A stretch of DNA of 64,000 nt, from positions 575,176 to 639,175 of the forward strand of contig VWZL01002554.1 in the NCBI GenBank assembly GCA_013396915.1. Direction: 5' to 3'. Position numbers and translations under genes: made by a program. Each line of letters opens with the position of its first letter. Within the stretch, counting starts at the first letter, position 1. The DNA is from Stercorarius parasiticus (Eukaryota; Chordata; Aves; Charadriiformes; Stercorariidae). The notes beneath the pieces were generated by a model. The model did not search any database. It had not been told where the DNA came from and saw only the letters and a list, made by a program, of their open reading frames with translations. Positions 1-12,760 of the stretch are shown here, piece after piece.

Positions 1-736
1 AACTCAGTGACAGGAAGAAAACAATGGCATTGGGAAAACTGCTCAGATTAGCTTCTAATCATAGGGAAAAATATGCAAAAAAACCTAGGCTTCAAATTCT
101 GTCAACATTTAAGTACTTATATTATTCAATATAAGCAAATTATTCCCATCAGCAACCCAACAGCTGCATCCCTGTGGCCATATAGAACAGACACTTCAGA
201 GCAAGCCTGAGTCCAAATTTGTTGTCTATTCATATCACATAACAGCAGAAATACCCTACTGACTGTCCTGAAGTCATGATGCCACCTGGCATGCCTGAAA
301 GGAAACCTCAGATATGCTGTTTAAGTGTCTTTGCAGTGCACGAAAGGCCAATATAGGCACTGTATAGGCTCCAACTGTCCTATGCAGCCAAACTGTAACA
401 ATCCCAATCAGCAAGAAGCCTTCCTTTAAAACCCTCTGATACAGCTTCTGTGTCTTCTGCTTTTAAAGTCTCCTTCCCATCCAGGTCATTGTTAGAGTAA
501 TTGCTAACACTTGAAATGCGTATCAATCATGAAAGTTGATGAATGCTGCAGGTGAGGAAAATGTTGTAATTCATTTGGTGAAGAGCAGAAAACTAAAGCA
601 GAGCACGGCTGGGCGTAAGATCACTTTGCCAATGGTAAGCCTACAAAGATACGTGTGCCCTGTCATGGGGGTGTTTCTGGTCTCTCTTCAAAAACATTGA
701 TGCTCTATTGACTGCATCTCTGTGATTCAGTTATAG
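1..736. other. Noncoding AT-rich DNA, no gene seen
   Basis: I see no coding exon, RNA gene or clear repeat in this stretch. It lies on the 3' side of NTF3, about 15 kb beyond its polyadenylation signal, and is probably intergenic. Frames are short and resemble nothing I know. Confidence 0.5.
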
Positions 737-737
737 A

Positions 738-799
738 GGGGAGGGGAGGGGAGTTTTAAATCAGTAACTGAAATCTCTTTTTTTAAATCAGTAACTGAA
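738..799. repeat. Small tandem duplication next to a G-run block
   Basis: Three runs of four G separated by single A occupy 738-751. They are followed at once by a two-copy tandem repeat with a 27-bp period. A 19-bp unit that begins TTTTAAATCAGT is identical at 754-772 and 781-799. The identity of the copies suggests a recent local duplication by slippage. Three G-runs alone are too few for a standard four-run quadruplex. Confidence 0.75.
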
Positions 800-1149
800 G
801 TCACTTTCACTTACTTTGACCAGTCCAAAGTGATTTTGACTTGTTTCAATTAGATGAGGGCCTATTATGGTTATTACACTGAATAAAACAGAAATATTAG
901 AGTGAATACACGAGCAATGTTTGTTGCAACAATTTGAGATTTTTGAGGGGACATTTTAATTATTTTTTTTTCTTTCTGGACACCTAGAATGCATCTTAAC
1001 GCTATTCAGTGATCAGAGTTACTCATCAGAGGGGGAAGTAACTGTGACCGTACCCTTCTCCTTTTGTGATAAAGCAGAATCGATCACTATGCTAGAGCAT
1101 CGCCTTCCTGGGTAACTTTTTGTATGTCAGTAAACACAGTCCTGCAGAC

Positions 1150-1265
1150 TTTTATACACATGCTTAATTGTTTGCACAGGAATATACAGACTGAAGTCAA
1201 TAGGAGTACTCATATGCTTAGAGTTAAGGACGTGCTTAAATATTTCCGGGACTGGGGCCTGCCTT
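1150..1265. repeat. Ancient palindromic interspersed repeat
   Basis: The stretch is an imperfect palindrome centred near 1195 on a core resembling GAAGTCAATAGGAG. The left arm has ACATGCTTAATTG. The right arm has CATATGCTTAGAGTTAAGGACGTGCTTAA, read here in two halves around 1211-1238. It resembles a palindromic MITE-like repeat with AAGCACATGCTTAA arms and a TTGACTTCAATGGG core that I recall as common in turtles, crocodilians and birds. The family name is not known to me. A similar copy lies at 7280-7395. Confidence 0.6.
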
Positions 1266-2073
1266 CTCCCAGTGGAGAATTATGCTCTTACACAGGCTTT
1301 TCCCCCAGTGTGCTTGTATAAATCTGGCCCTTTAAGTTTTACAGAGCCGAACTGCTCCAGTCTTACTGTAGCCATTTTGCAACTGCTGACTGCTGGGTGC
1401 CTGTTCTGCCTCCTAACTGGTTAGTACCTGTTATGCTTTTCCACAGCCCGCTCCTTCTTATCCCTGCATCTCACACATGTGATTGAAAAAGGTTCATCCA
1501 GCGGTAAGTCCGACTTTTCTTTTGTGTTTGATCATGGTGAAAATGCTGTAACACGTCATTTGCTAGTATTAAAAAAATGTCCATAGCCTTGAAAAATTGT
1601 CTCTATTCTTCAGCCAGTACTGAAGAGCAGGGTCTGTTCCAGTATGCAGCACTTTGCCAGATTACATTGATTAAGCAGTCTTCCGTAGGCTCTTTCCCTG
1701 CAAATTTAAGTAATATTTTTGTTTTTCTCTCTAGCTCAGGCATCTCAGTACTTCGCTGTCATGGGTGAATACCTAAAACAGGTGCAAGACAGGTGCCCTG
1801 TTTATTGCATAAGTAAATTGCATTTTGCAGTATTCTTGGATTTGAAAATAAAAGGTAGAGGTAGCAGCTGATGGTGATAAGAGGCAGGGTAGCTAAAAGA
1901 TACTCTACGTCTCAAACAGATGTCAATGGATGCTTTTCTCAGATCTCTATCATGCATTGATTCACAAAATAGTATCAGTAAATGTTTCCACCGTTGATAT
2001 ATATATCACATTACGTCAACTAAAAATCTGGATGCCACTGAATGCTTTAGAACTAGGTCCTGAAGAGTAATAT
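1266..2073. other. Noncoding DNA, nothing distinct
   Basis: No gene or clear repeat is visible, apart from a TATATATA tract near 2003-2013. The end of the preceding repeat may run on to about 1335, where a TCTGGCCCTTTAA-like tail occurs. Confidence 0.4.
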
Positions 2074-2149
2074 GGAATAACACTGAGATAATAAAGGTAC
2101 TGGAATAATAAGGATATTGAAATAATAACTTTGGAATAATAAATCATGG
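2074..2149. repeat. Degenerate tandem repeat, unit about 30 bp
   Basis: Three successive units each begin GGAATAA, at 2074, 2102 and 2133, with lengths of 28, 31 and at least 17 bp. The units share GGAATAATAA and GATAATAA-like segments. It is a minisatellite-like AT-rich tandem array with no coding potential. Confidence 0.65.
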
Positions 2150-5100
2150 TATTTGCAAGGATGAGGAACTAAATTTGGAAGCTTGATTACCACCACAAAT
2201 CACAACTTTTAATAGAAAGGACTGACAGGCTTGTCTACAAATACACATTTGATGAAGCAGCAAGGGATCTACACGGTCTTCTTGTACGAATGTGATTAGT
2301 CTGCAGGAAATCCATGAGTAAGCTGAGCAAGCTACCTTCTCTTCTGGCATGCCAACACCTTGTCCCGGGGGAGTATGTGAGTAGTAGCTACTACGTCATA
2401 AAGCCGTCAGTCATTACACTGCAAGATAATGGTCTTTTTCTTCTTCATGACTCTTCCAGGCTTTGTAGGGGATTTTGGAAGAACTGATAAAACTATAAGA
2501 TAAAAAAAACTGTAGAAGTTGTCACTGTTTTGCATTTGTCGTGTACCGTAGCTTGAAAGAAGAATTTAAGAGCTGTAAGAGTGGGGAACACTGAGCTGGC
2601 AGAAAGAAGAGTGCAGAGAGGCAGGCAGTATCAGTGACTGTGTTCTGTGCTGTTACAAAATGGGATGTTTGGGAAGCATGCTTTCAGCTCCAGAGCTTGC
2701 AAGGCTCCTGCATCTTGTGATCAGTGGTTCTCCTGTGGTGCTCTGGGTGTCATCAGTGCTCACTCTGAAGCAGAGGTGCCACTGACAGGTGAATAAGGAT
2801 CTCCTTGCAACAGCCGTAACAACATCCTCCCTGCATTGCATCAGTTGGACTTCTGAACTAAGATGCACACAAGTGCTACAGAATTAGTCTGAATCATGGT
2901 ATATTTCATGTCTGTGCTCTACATTGGGTCAGCCACTACAGCCATAGCAATCCTAAACTGTAGGGCCAGGTGTTGTCATTGTGGCAGTGGAAGTGATCAG
3001 ACTGAACGCTGAGGCAGAACCAGAGCGTTCATCCCTATGGGGTTTGACATGCCTGTGGGTTTGGTTAATTACTTCAAACACCATCCTCAATGGAGGTCGC
3101 TTTCTCAGCATCCTGCCTTTGGTGCAGGTGCCATAGGAAGATTTTTCCATGGACTCACAGTCCAAATGTTGCCTTTACAGGCAATAGAAAGCATTATCTG
3201 GTACAGAAGAGACGCCTGTTTCCAAGTGCATGCAAATGTGTTTTGATGTGCTGCCTTCCTACTCCTTGGCTTGTGTTATGGGAACAACATCAATATAGTG
3301 GGAAATCCTTTTAAAACGTCTAATATTTCATTGTTACTTTGAAGACTGCTGCGCTGGCCTGTGGGACAGAGCTGTGTTGCCATCCCGGAGGAATGCGACC
3401 CTGCCTTTCTCCACACAAAGCCGTCCTGGCTGAGGGCCTGGCACGGCCTATTTCTGATAAAGCAGACGGTGTCTTTCCATTCAACCACCTTTCGTTCAAC
3501 CACCGAAGAAAACTTTGTTCCGCCTTGCTGTACAGCTGTTATTTTACAGCTCTGTGTTCCCAGATTAAGGAATTGGTTATATTTTTAACTTGCAAAATGT
3601 CTTTCCCATCAGCGCTTTCCCATTTGATCTGCGTGGGTGGCCTTCAACTTCTTGGCTTCAACTATTCCTTAACCTTAGTCAATCTTCTTGCTGGTTTGTC
3701 CTGTCCCCTGCCTTGCCCAGAAATGCTTGATTGTCTTGTACCCAATTTGTCATCTCTATTGTAAACTGCACATTTTTATTTGAGGACTGGCATTTTATCC
3801 CCACTGCCAAATGTCCAAAGAAACTGTCACTTCATCTCTTGCTCTCTCCCACCCTCCATGTCTTTCCCCTTCTCTTTTTTTCACTCTTTGAAGCTGTTTG
3901 TCCTGGGATTTAGATCTCCTATGTACGCTATTTTGTGACTCCTTTCATTTTCAGTCAGTGTTGACAGCTTTAACTTCATTTTCAGAGCTCACACTTGTGC
4001 TGAAAACACCTGGGATGTCCTCTTCACAGAACATCTTAAGTTGAAATGCTGTCTTTTGCTTCTCAGTTCATGCAATTTTCCTTTACCTAGCTGGGTTTTG
4101 TAGGTAAAACATACTAGGGACAAGTCTTCCAGACCATGTGAGGTTTCTGGAATTGCAGAACATAGTAGGTCTGAAAAAATCTCACAATCTCAGCCATCTC
4201 ATAATCAGTCTAGCACCAAGGGCAAAAGGAAATCAATATGTATATAAATGTATATTAGGCTGTGATTAACTATCATAATTTTCATTGTTTTAAGGGAAGA
4301 TTCAATTCTTTATGGGCTAGATTCATGTTTTCTGAGCACTTGACTCTGATAGTGCCAAAAATCATAGAATCAAAAATCTCTCTCAATAAATCCAATCCCC
4401 TTTCTCCTGATACATAGTTTCTGCTTTTAATCTGTCGGTGCACATTGGGCCAGAAAGCAAGCAAGGTGGTCTGCAAATGAGGTTGTGATCCTGACACAAA
4501 AGGAATATATCCTTATTCTGTCCCTCTTTTTAAGTCTGTGATGGAATCCATCACTCCCCAAGACAGGGATGCCCAGCCTGCAGCATACAAGCTGTTTCCA
4601 GCTGGCCAAATAATTCATCTCACAGTCTGGTTTTGGCCACCTTTCCTTAGAGTCCATCACGTGTGGGTGACAGACTAATAAATTAATCTGGAGAACTAAT
4701 TAGGAAGGAAAGGAACAGCAATCTGGTTTACTCTGAGTAGCACCCTGTAGCTCAACTTTCATTCAGAACTGGTTGGCTTCTTTTAGAGAATCAGTTCTTT
4801 CTTGTGTCCTAGGTGGTAACTTTTTCTTTAACTAGAGGGTGTATAACCTCATGGACTTCCCTGTATTAGTTATGACAGTTACCCAGCCCCTCCAAGGCAG
4901 ACAGGAAACACAGACACTGCTATCCAGAACCAGAAATTAACTGCAGAGGGGAGAGAGATATGAAAGCAATTGTAAGTGCTATCTTAACAGCAGTTTGTCA
5001 GCTTCAGTGACAGCTATTAGTCCTTTTCTTTTAACACCTCTGAATCTCCACAGCGAAGGATGCTCACCTGTCCTGACAGCGAGGATGACATTAAACAGCA

Positions 5101-7279
5101 TTTAAGTCAAAAGTGCAGGAAGGAGCCACACAGGAAGATGCAGAAAGGAAATAGCCCAAGTACTTTCACTATCCCACCTAAGTTTAAGCATCTGGGGTAC
5201 TAGTGAGATCACATGAGACAGAAGAGGGGGAGTGTTTGTTCATCCATTTCTCTCAGTATCTAGTATCCTCTGCTGATAAGAACCATGAATCTCCTAGGAT
5301 CTCTTCTCATGATCCTAACCAAGTTCTGTGTCCAATGTTTGAAAAGTCTCCTTGCCTGTTTCCTCCATCTGCTGCCAATGAAGTATTTTGCACTGGGCAT
5401 GGAGGGCATCTCCAAAGCGCCCCATTAACAAGTACTTGCCTTTCTGCACCTAAAGAGCAGGTCATACATTCCTTTTCCAGCAGCCACCAGGAGCTGCGGC
5501 TGAACAAGAACTGGGCACAGAAGTAAGTCTGCACTGATCGTCTGCATGGCACTCACTGCCAGCAAGACAGGAGGCTGGCCTCAGTTATTTTTAATGCAAA
5601 TGGTGGCACACCAGTACTTGCTTCTAGGACTCGTTTGCCAGGGTTCCCCTGTTGTCGATTGCAGCAGATCTATATTTAAGGACCTCTACATTTACTTTAC
5701 CACTTTCATAAAACTTATCCCATGTATGTGGAACTAGGAGACGGGGTGGGGGCAATCATGTTGCACAACTGATATCTTACTTTGTCAAGCCACTTTAGGC
5801 CTGACCCACTTTCCTCTAGGAGGGATGTGTGTGCCTTGGCCCCACAGCATCTAGTCAGGCACCTTGATGCAAAATGCGCATGAATGTGAACTGGGGTCCC
5901 AGAGTGCAGATCTTTGTCCCATTCTTTGCCACCCAATTTATAGCAAAAATCACTACTCATAGAGGGAGCAATCAATTCTTTGAACTCTGAATTTAAGGCA
6001 ATACTGAGCCCAGCTACCAACAGAAATGGAAAGGCAAGAAAATAGTATCTGGTTTGCATATAAGACCCTCCATTTGTAAGTGGATGATGCTTAGTTTCTT
6101 TCCTTTTGTATACAATGTACATTCAGCAAAACAGTATGAGAAGAAGAAAGTGCTCATCCATGCTTGGGGGGACCCTACTCCCAGGTATCTTACTATGTAG
6201 GTGGGAGAAAAGTTACTTGTATGCCAAGGACCCTTTTCATCTAAGTTCTAGATAACCAGTCTTATGCTGGAGGAAACCCTCGTCTTTCCATATGTTTGCT
6301 TTAAATCTTCCATAAATTGCTGGAGTCATCTACCAGGGACTTGGAAGGGTTTAGGACCTTGTAGCAAATTGCTTAAGTCTTGGATAGGATATATTAATGG
6401 TAGGAGGGATAAATTCAGAAAAATTGCAGGGAAGTTTCTTTGGGCATGAAACTAGAATATTCATCTGCAGTTGTAGCACTCTTCTAAGCAACTGTATGAA
6501 TAAGAGTCGCTAGGAGAAAGTAATCCGAAATTATTACCCAAAACATTTTCTTTTCTGTTTCCTGAGCACCTTTTTGAAAGTGCTGCTGTCAAACCTCTCA
6601 TTTGAAGGGAAGTGTCCAATTTGCCTTCAAACATGTGATGTAGGTACCTAAGTCATTAAGGTAGTCTTGATAATGTCACCCCAGGTCTAAAGCTGTTTCC
6701 ACAGTTACCCACTGAATGACTTCTTCCCCTGGTTCAGCACATTTCCAGTTATCTTTGCATGTAATTCATATTCCCTCCCCCAGCTCCCCATCCAGGTGAC
6801 TGCATTCACATCCAAGTGTATTTGAATGATTTTTTCAAGTAAGAATTTATGAAGTACTGCCAAATGCTTTACTGCACTCTAGATATTACTTTATCTGCTA
6901 ATTTTGTTCTTTGATGTTAAAAAACAAATGATCAGTTTTATTTGGTGCGGTCTTTTCTTGATCCTATAAATCCATGGCATTTTATTGATCATGGTTCAAT
7001 TATTAAGCACATAATTCAGGACCCACTGGAAAAGTTATGGAGCTTTTTACAAACTTTCATGGACCTTGGATCAGGTTTTAAATGTCTACAGATTACCTGT
7101 TGTGCTTTTTTTCTCTAGGAATTTTGAGCAGAATTTATGGGATGGGAACTACTAGGTTTGCTCATATTCTTCTTCCATTTTTTTTGTTTGTTTGTTTTGG
7201 TTTTTTTTTTAGTGAATTGCTATTATTTATAGTAATAAAATCACTAAGGAACCTTATTATTACCCTGGTCCATAAAAAC
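2150..7279. other. Noncoding DNA downstream of NTF3, no gene recognised
   Basis: About 5 kb without a recognisable exon. The longest open frames (near 3339-3764 plus and 5715-6122 minus) have no domain, no repeat-protein signature and no similarity I recognise; the first begins with TTG. Around 3740-3790 a phrase with ATTGTAAACTG resembles the start of an old reptile/bird repeat, but weakly. A T-rich run with TTTG units lies at 7177-7212. In mammals ANO2 converges on NTF3 from this side, but I could not identify any ANO2 exon here. Confidence 0.45.
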
Positions 7280-7395
7280 ATTTAACCATGTGCTTAGCTT
7301 TAAGCACAGGATTAATCTTACCAACTTCAAGACAACTATTCTTCTCTTTAAAATTGGGCATATGCTTAAGGGCTATTTTGGATCAAGACCTATGC
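7280..7395. repeat. Ancient palindromic interspersed repeat, second copy
   Basis: The left half contains CATGTGCTTAGCTTTAAGCACAGG and the right half contains GGGCATATGCTTAAGGGC, ending near GGATCAAGACC; both arms are quoted only in part. The layout matches the element at 1150-1265: inverted GCTTAA/TTAAGC arms around a degenerate ACTTCAAG core. It is diverged and nonfunctional. Confidence 0.6.
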
Positions 7396-10300
7396 AAGCA
7401 GGCTGAGTGAATTAAATCCACTTAAATGCAGCCTGAGCTATGGAACCGGCCCTCAGTAAATCCAGACTGTGTATTTTTTTGAAGAATGAATCAATAAACC
7501 ACTCCCACAACCAGATGGACAGAGTGGGATTACAGGTTTAAGCGAGGAATTTGTTAGGAGTGGTTACTCTGATTATTAGCAGAGACCCAGTAAATGTTTT
7601 AAGCATGAAAATCTCCCTGACAGCAGAATTTCAGCTCAAGCTATTATATTTTACTTTCATGGGAAAGGAATGGATTTTACAAGGCAGTAATCAGAGAGGG
7701 ATGAACGCTATAAGAAAAAAAAAAAAAGAATTATTGCTGTTATCAAAGGCCAGCTGATCTTTTTTTCTTAAGATTACAAACTTTCAGATTTTTTTTCTTA
7801 GCTCCTGCTTCTCTCTACTGTTGTCCTTCTTAAACTCCAGTTTTGGTTTTCCAGTGAATTTATTGGTATCAGCTTCTGTATTATTTGATGTATTCACACC
7901 TCCTGAGATGTAGTTCTTCACTTCTAGAGCCTGCACTGTTCCTACTGAATAATTCATTTCTTGGGCCAATGGAATAGTTAGTAAACATTTCATGGAATAA
8001 TGAATGACCTTAGGGCTGACAGAAGCGGACACTTCAGATTATGTTTAGACACTGTAAAATCTTTTGCATTTATAAAGACTTTAGGGGAAAGCATATGAAG
8101 AGAAAAATCTCAAAGTTTTCCAAGGCCACAAAGTCAGGCTGTATGCCCTAGTTTGCAAATTGACCCATTACTGAAGGCTGGCAAAGGCTACAAAATTCAG
8201 TATGTGATGTTTACCTAGAATGAATTGTTTCAGTTTATTTCAGATTGTAGTTCTGGAGTGCTTCTAATGTAGTAAAAGTTATGTTGATAATACTCAATAT
8301 TTGTTTACTGAAAAATGCTTGGGAAAGACAAAATGTGAAGTTTCCACTGAATTAAAAAGAAATTCAGGTGAGCACCTCTGTTCAGCAGGACTGGGTTCTT
8401 TGTCTTAGCTGAGATTAGATTGCTGTTGTCTAAAGCAGTTTTGTTTCTGAACAAGAGCAACTTCACCGAGCTTGCAGTGTGCACATGATTTTTCCAGTGT
8501 TTCTTATGTTGAAAATAGTTGTGGATTTTGGAATTTAATTCTGAATGTCAGTGCCTGCAAATCTAGCTTTTACTTCTTTCTCATTTCTTCAAGCAAAACA
8601 AGGCCCAATGAAGTTACATCTGAAGCAAGAATTAAAGTTAATTTTGAATATTATGCATGGTGGTTGTAGGGGGGGGACTATTTAGCTGGTGCCGTGGAAA
8701 GCCCCTGGGTTTACTTGGTGAGCTTCACTGAATCACTCTGAGATCTGACAATATCCCTCCATGCAGGGCAAATGTAGTTTAAAGCTGTTACAGCATAGAA
8801 GTGTAGCACCCCTGTAATTTATCACATTAAATATTTTGATTGATATTCATCGTGTAGCTACGCAGGCAGCAGCTACATGGTATACAGAAATTGAGAGTCT
8901 GATCAAGTACAGAGCTCACCACCTGCTTTAAAATGTCACAGGCATAATTCTAAGCTTTATTTTATCAGTAAAAACTAGGACTTATCCTACTGAAGTCAGA
9001 CATTGAACCTGCGTGAGATCAGAATAAAGTTATGTATTTATTTATTAGTTGTTTGTGTGGTGGTTCCCCCTAAAACTATATGGATGACTTAAACACTTTC
9101 CACTATTCAGATTGGCTTTTTCTGTACGTTCTGGATGCAAGTGAAACTGTTCAAGAGCAAATATTGCTAAAAAAAACCACCCACTTTTGCCTTCCTCTTT
9201 AGTCTTTCTCTTTGTATGACCCAGTTCCAAACCATTGCAAGATTGCCTTGATATTTCTTAAACTTGATTTACGAAATGGCAGTGTGGATCCTGCTCTTCA
9301 AAGATTCCATGGGAGAAGATGAAGGACCTGTCCCAGGCTCAGCACGTGAGATGATGGAGTTGACCTCATGCTCTCTTTGCCTGGCAGTTGTGAATGGGGA
9401 AGTGTGTTGTGCAGCTATACTGTTATTGCTCTCTGTTTTTCTGCCACTGACACATCCCAGCCTCCATGACATTTAGAAAAAGAGGGGAAGGAGCCACAGA
9501 GACTGCTAAGCCCCTGCGTTCAATCCAGTCATGGTACTGTGGTGCTCTTCTTTTCCACTCACATATAAATGCTTTCCGCAGCAGGATCTATGTCAGAAGA
9601 CTTCACCACATATTTTTGTAGTGAACTACCAACATGATAAGAGGAAACCTGAAGTGAAAACAAATCACTGAATGACTCTAATAAAGGAGAATTTCCCTCT
9701 TTCTGTCTGACTTCTATTCTCCAGCATCCTCATATTCCTCTGAGAGAATTACATGCAGCAGGCCTTTCTCAGGAATCTAATTTCTGTGGAAAAAAAACAA
9801 CAACAAAAAGACATGGGAGTTTGAGACAAAACTTTTCCCATGAGAAGTCACTTTTGCATAATTGTCGTTATCTGATTATGGTGGGAGAAGGTTTTTTTCA
9901 CCTTTACCCTCGCCTAGGAGAAGTACCATGTCCTCATGCCAAGTCTCAGGAATCCAAGATGGTCAAGATTATTGACCCAAGGAATATGTGCCTCTGAGTC
10001 AGATCCTGAGATGAGGAGGATCATGATGGCTGTACAGTCTATTTTATGTGTTGGGAGGTCTAATTTTCAAGGAACCAATGTAATAATTATGGCCCCACCC
10101 ATCCCACTCCTTTTACCCTTCATCTCTCCAGTTGGACAGTTTTTACCTCCTCTAGACTTCAAACATAGGTCCTTGTGATATCATGACAGACACTGTGACT
10201 GTGGCAGCTGAGCTTTCACTCTGTGCAGAATAGAAAAGTTTCCTTCCTCGAAGGTTTTTCCTCAGGACATAAACTCATGCTCTGACCTGTGATTTTGCTT

Positions 10301-12539
10301 ATATATTGGGGTTATGGTATATGCTCTGCCAGCGGTGTGGAAATTAACAAATTTCTGTCTTCTGAACTTAGTGGGAATCACATTTAGTAGCTTTATGCAA
10401 TAACAAAGATTTTTAAAAAAGCTGCACTCCATATGAGCAGTGGGTTGTGTCACATATGTATCTGACTCAAGGTATTTGTAATAACTTGACAAAAGCTGCC
10501 ATTCAGTATTTTAAAACATATTTAATCTCCGAGCCTGAGAAGCAGATTCTGTCACTGACACGTTTGGTTTAACTGTCTACTGTACAAATGTGAGACTTAA
10601 AATTTTTACATTGCCCAGCAACTTTACAGACATATTTCTGCTCCATTATCCACAAAGATTGCACACTGCAAACATCAACAAGCAGTAAGTTGAGGTGCTT
10701 ATTATACAAAATATCATGTGTAAAACAAAACCAAGATTTGTATTAAAATTCCTTTCTCAGACACTGAGAACATAAATGGGAATCAACAGAAGTTATTTAC
10801 AGTGCTAGACACAGTATTTTACTGCATACTTCCATTTACAGTTGTTTTTTTTCCTCTTGTAAATTGCTACTAAGTATACGTGCACTGGTCATATCAGACA
10901 GTTCAAAACATTTTAAAACTTAAATCCCTGGAACTAGACAAAGTAGTGAGCGATTTTTATGCAACCAATGTTAAAACCTTGGCTTGTTTTGTGTGGTGGA
11001 TAATGCTTTCAACTTGGCCTCCCCCTATGCGTTCAATTTGGATTTAATATCTTCTGAGTCAAATTCCGCCCTCACTTAACAGCTTCATAGTCCCAAGTGC
11101 TGACAACAGGGGCTGCATAGGTCTAACCGAGAGCAAGACTTCATCATCTGTGCTCAGTGAGCATAGTTAATTCCTAATCAACTCAGTGGGATTGACCCCA
11201 GTTAATAGAGGTTCATTTTCCTTTTGAATTCCTGTTTCAGATGATCCAATGGTATTTCTTTAACCCTTATCATAGGAGGAAAGAGTCTTTCATCTGAGGT
11301 TATAGTTGAACAATCTCTCTCCCTTGCTTTCCTAAATCTCTGTAAGATGTTTACCACCCAACAACTATGACTCATTGGTTTTTTGAAGCACTTACTTTCC
11401 TTTTCTCGCACCCTCCATGGAAATATTTTTGCTTAGAGCAAAGGATCATCCTACCTTCCTCCTTAGTAGCCTCCCCTGGACACATTAGTGTTTTCTGTCA
11501 AATGGTCTCAATGTAATTTACAAATAATGGACCTGGTCTATCAATGATGGTCTCTCCTCCCTGTGGCACAGGTAAATAGTAACAACATGCTGTGTTTTAG
11601 AGAGGGGCCAACGGACATGCTGCAACCACAGCACCCTTTTACAGAAGCTCCATCCAGATTCACATAATGCATGCTTCTGGGCAGGCAAAAAATGTGAACT
11701 GAGGAACTGTCCTTCTGTCAAAGGTCTACTTGGCATCTCAACCCTTGGACATGCAGGAAGCAGCCCTTGATTATGCAATCCTTGATCACCCAATTTGCAG
11801 CTCAAGACTGAAATACTTCCCAGGAGATATGGGAAGGTAGACGTAAAGGTGGCATAGGGCTGCCTCACTGTCTTTTTTTGCTCCTTGGCCGTTGTGCACA
11901 CAGCCGCTTCTCAACCGTGATTTACAGCCGCCTGGTCATGATCTCACCTAATTGTGTGGCTCACATCTCCAAAATAGGACCCTGTGATCAGAATGTTCGG
12001 AAACATGAGGTCATGGCATCAAAAGGCCAGTTTCGTACTGAAAGTAGGGCTTTCAGGTGCCGCTGGCTTCAAAGCTCAGCAGTAAAACAAAGGATAAATC
12101 TATATTTGGGGACCTTCATGGAAAGCATTACCATTTGCTGTTCATCAGAGGTACAAAAGCAACTTACGATTACCAAAAAAATCCCCAAAAGATAATTATC
12201 CAGCTCGTGAATGTAATAAGTTTCAGGAAAAAATAAATTTTTTGACAGAGAGGTTAGTTGAATAATTTAACTGGGAATATCATTGATGAGCTCTGCAATA
12301 ACCTGCAGAGAACTGCCTGGACCTACAGCAGTAGTGAATGGCCGACTGTCCCAGGAAAGGTTTTCTTACCCTTATATTGCTTGACTTTTCTACACCACAT
12401 CTGTGCTTGCTTCGTCATTCTGCCATCTGCTGTAACAAAATACAGGCAAAGCATTTCAGAAAACAACCCCTCCACACTTCAAAATGCTCTAACCCGGAGC
12501 ACAGCCCTTTACTTCTCACAAGCTGTAGCGCTTATTATC
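7396..12539. other. Noncoding DNA, no gene recognised
   Basis: Low-complexity A and T runs occur (A12 near 7712-7723). Phrases such as the one near 11055-11075 resemble the flank of an old bird/reptile repeat (AAATTCCGCCCTCA). No exon with recognisable protein similarity is present. The longest frames, at 11518-11901 (minus) and 9936-10178 (plus), match no family I know. Confidence 0.4.
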
Positions 12540-12760
12540 CTCTCCTCCCTCGGCCCCCCCACCACATGCATGATGAATTACATACGCGTACCAAGCGTGG
12601 AGAACACAGGATCCCATTGATTTTGCCACAATGTTTCTATTAAACGAAATGAATGGTTATGCGCTTTACTTCGTTGTGCAAATGCATTTGCTGAAAGGTC
12701 AGAAATAGCAGATCATTATCATTAAATTTTTAATTTTGGAACTCCCAATCAGACTTGTTT
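12540..12760. promoter_or_regulatory. Candidate regulatory element with a 14-bp palindrome
   Basis: This repeat-free stretch has a perfect 14-bp palindrome, GCAAATGCATTTGC, at 12678-12691. It is preceded by TTGTGCAAA, which resembles a C/EBP site, and followed within 60 bp by an AT-rich ATTAAATTTTTAATTTT block of the homeodomain-site type. CpG dinucleotides (ACGCGT, AAGCGTGG, TGCGC) are more frequent than in neighbouring DNA. It lies about 3.6 kb beyond the NTF3 stop codon. The regulatory call is an inference from site density only; conservation would decide it. Confidence 0.25.

Noticed and set aside
738..751. G-quadruplex
   Set aside because: Only three G-runs are present; a fourth is lacking nearby.
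3339..3764. Plus-strand frame of 141 codons
   Set aside because: TTG start, Leu/Ser/Cys-rich from pyrimidine-rich DNA, and no family resemblance.
5715..6122. Minus-strand frame of 135 codons with a hydrophobic segment
   Set aside because: The ATG is real and FLAFPFLLVAGLSI looks membrane-like, but there is no homology I know and no gene context. The length is within chance for 64 kb.
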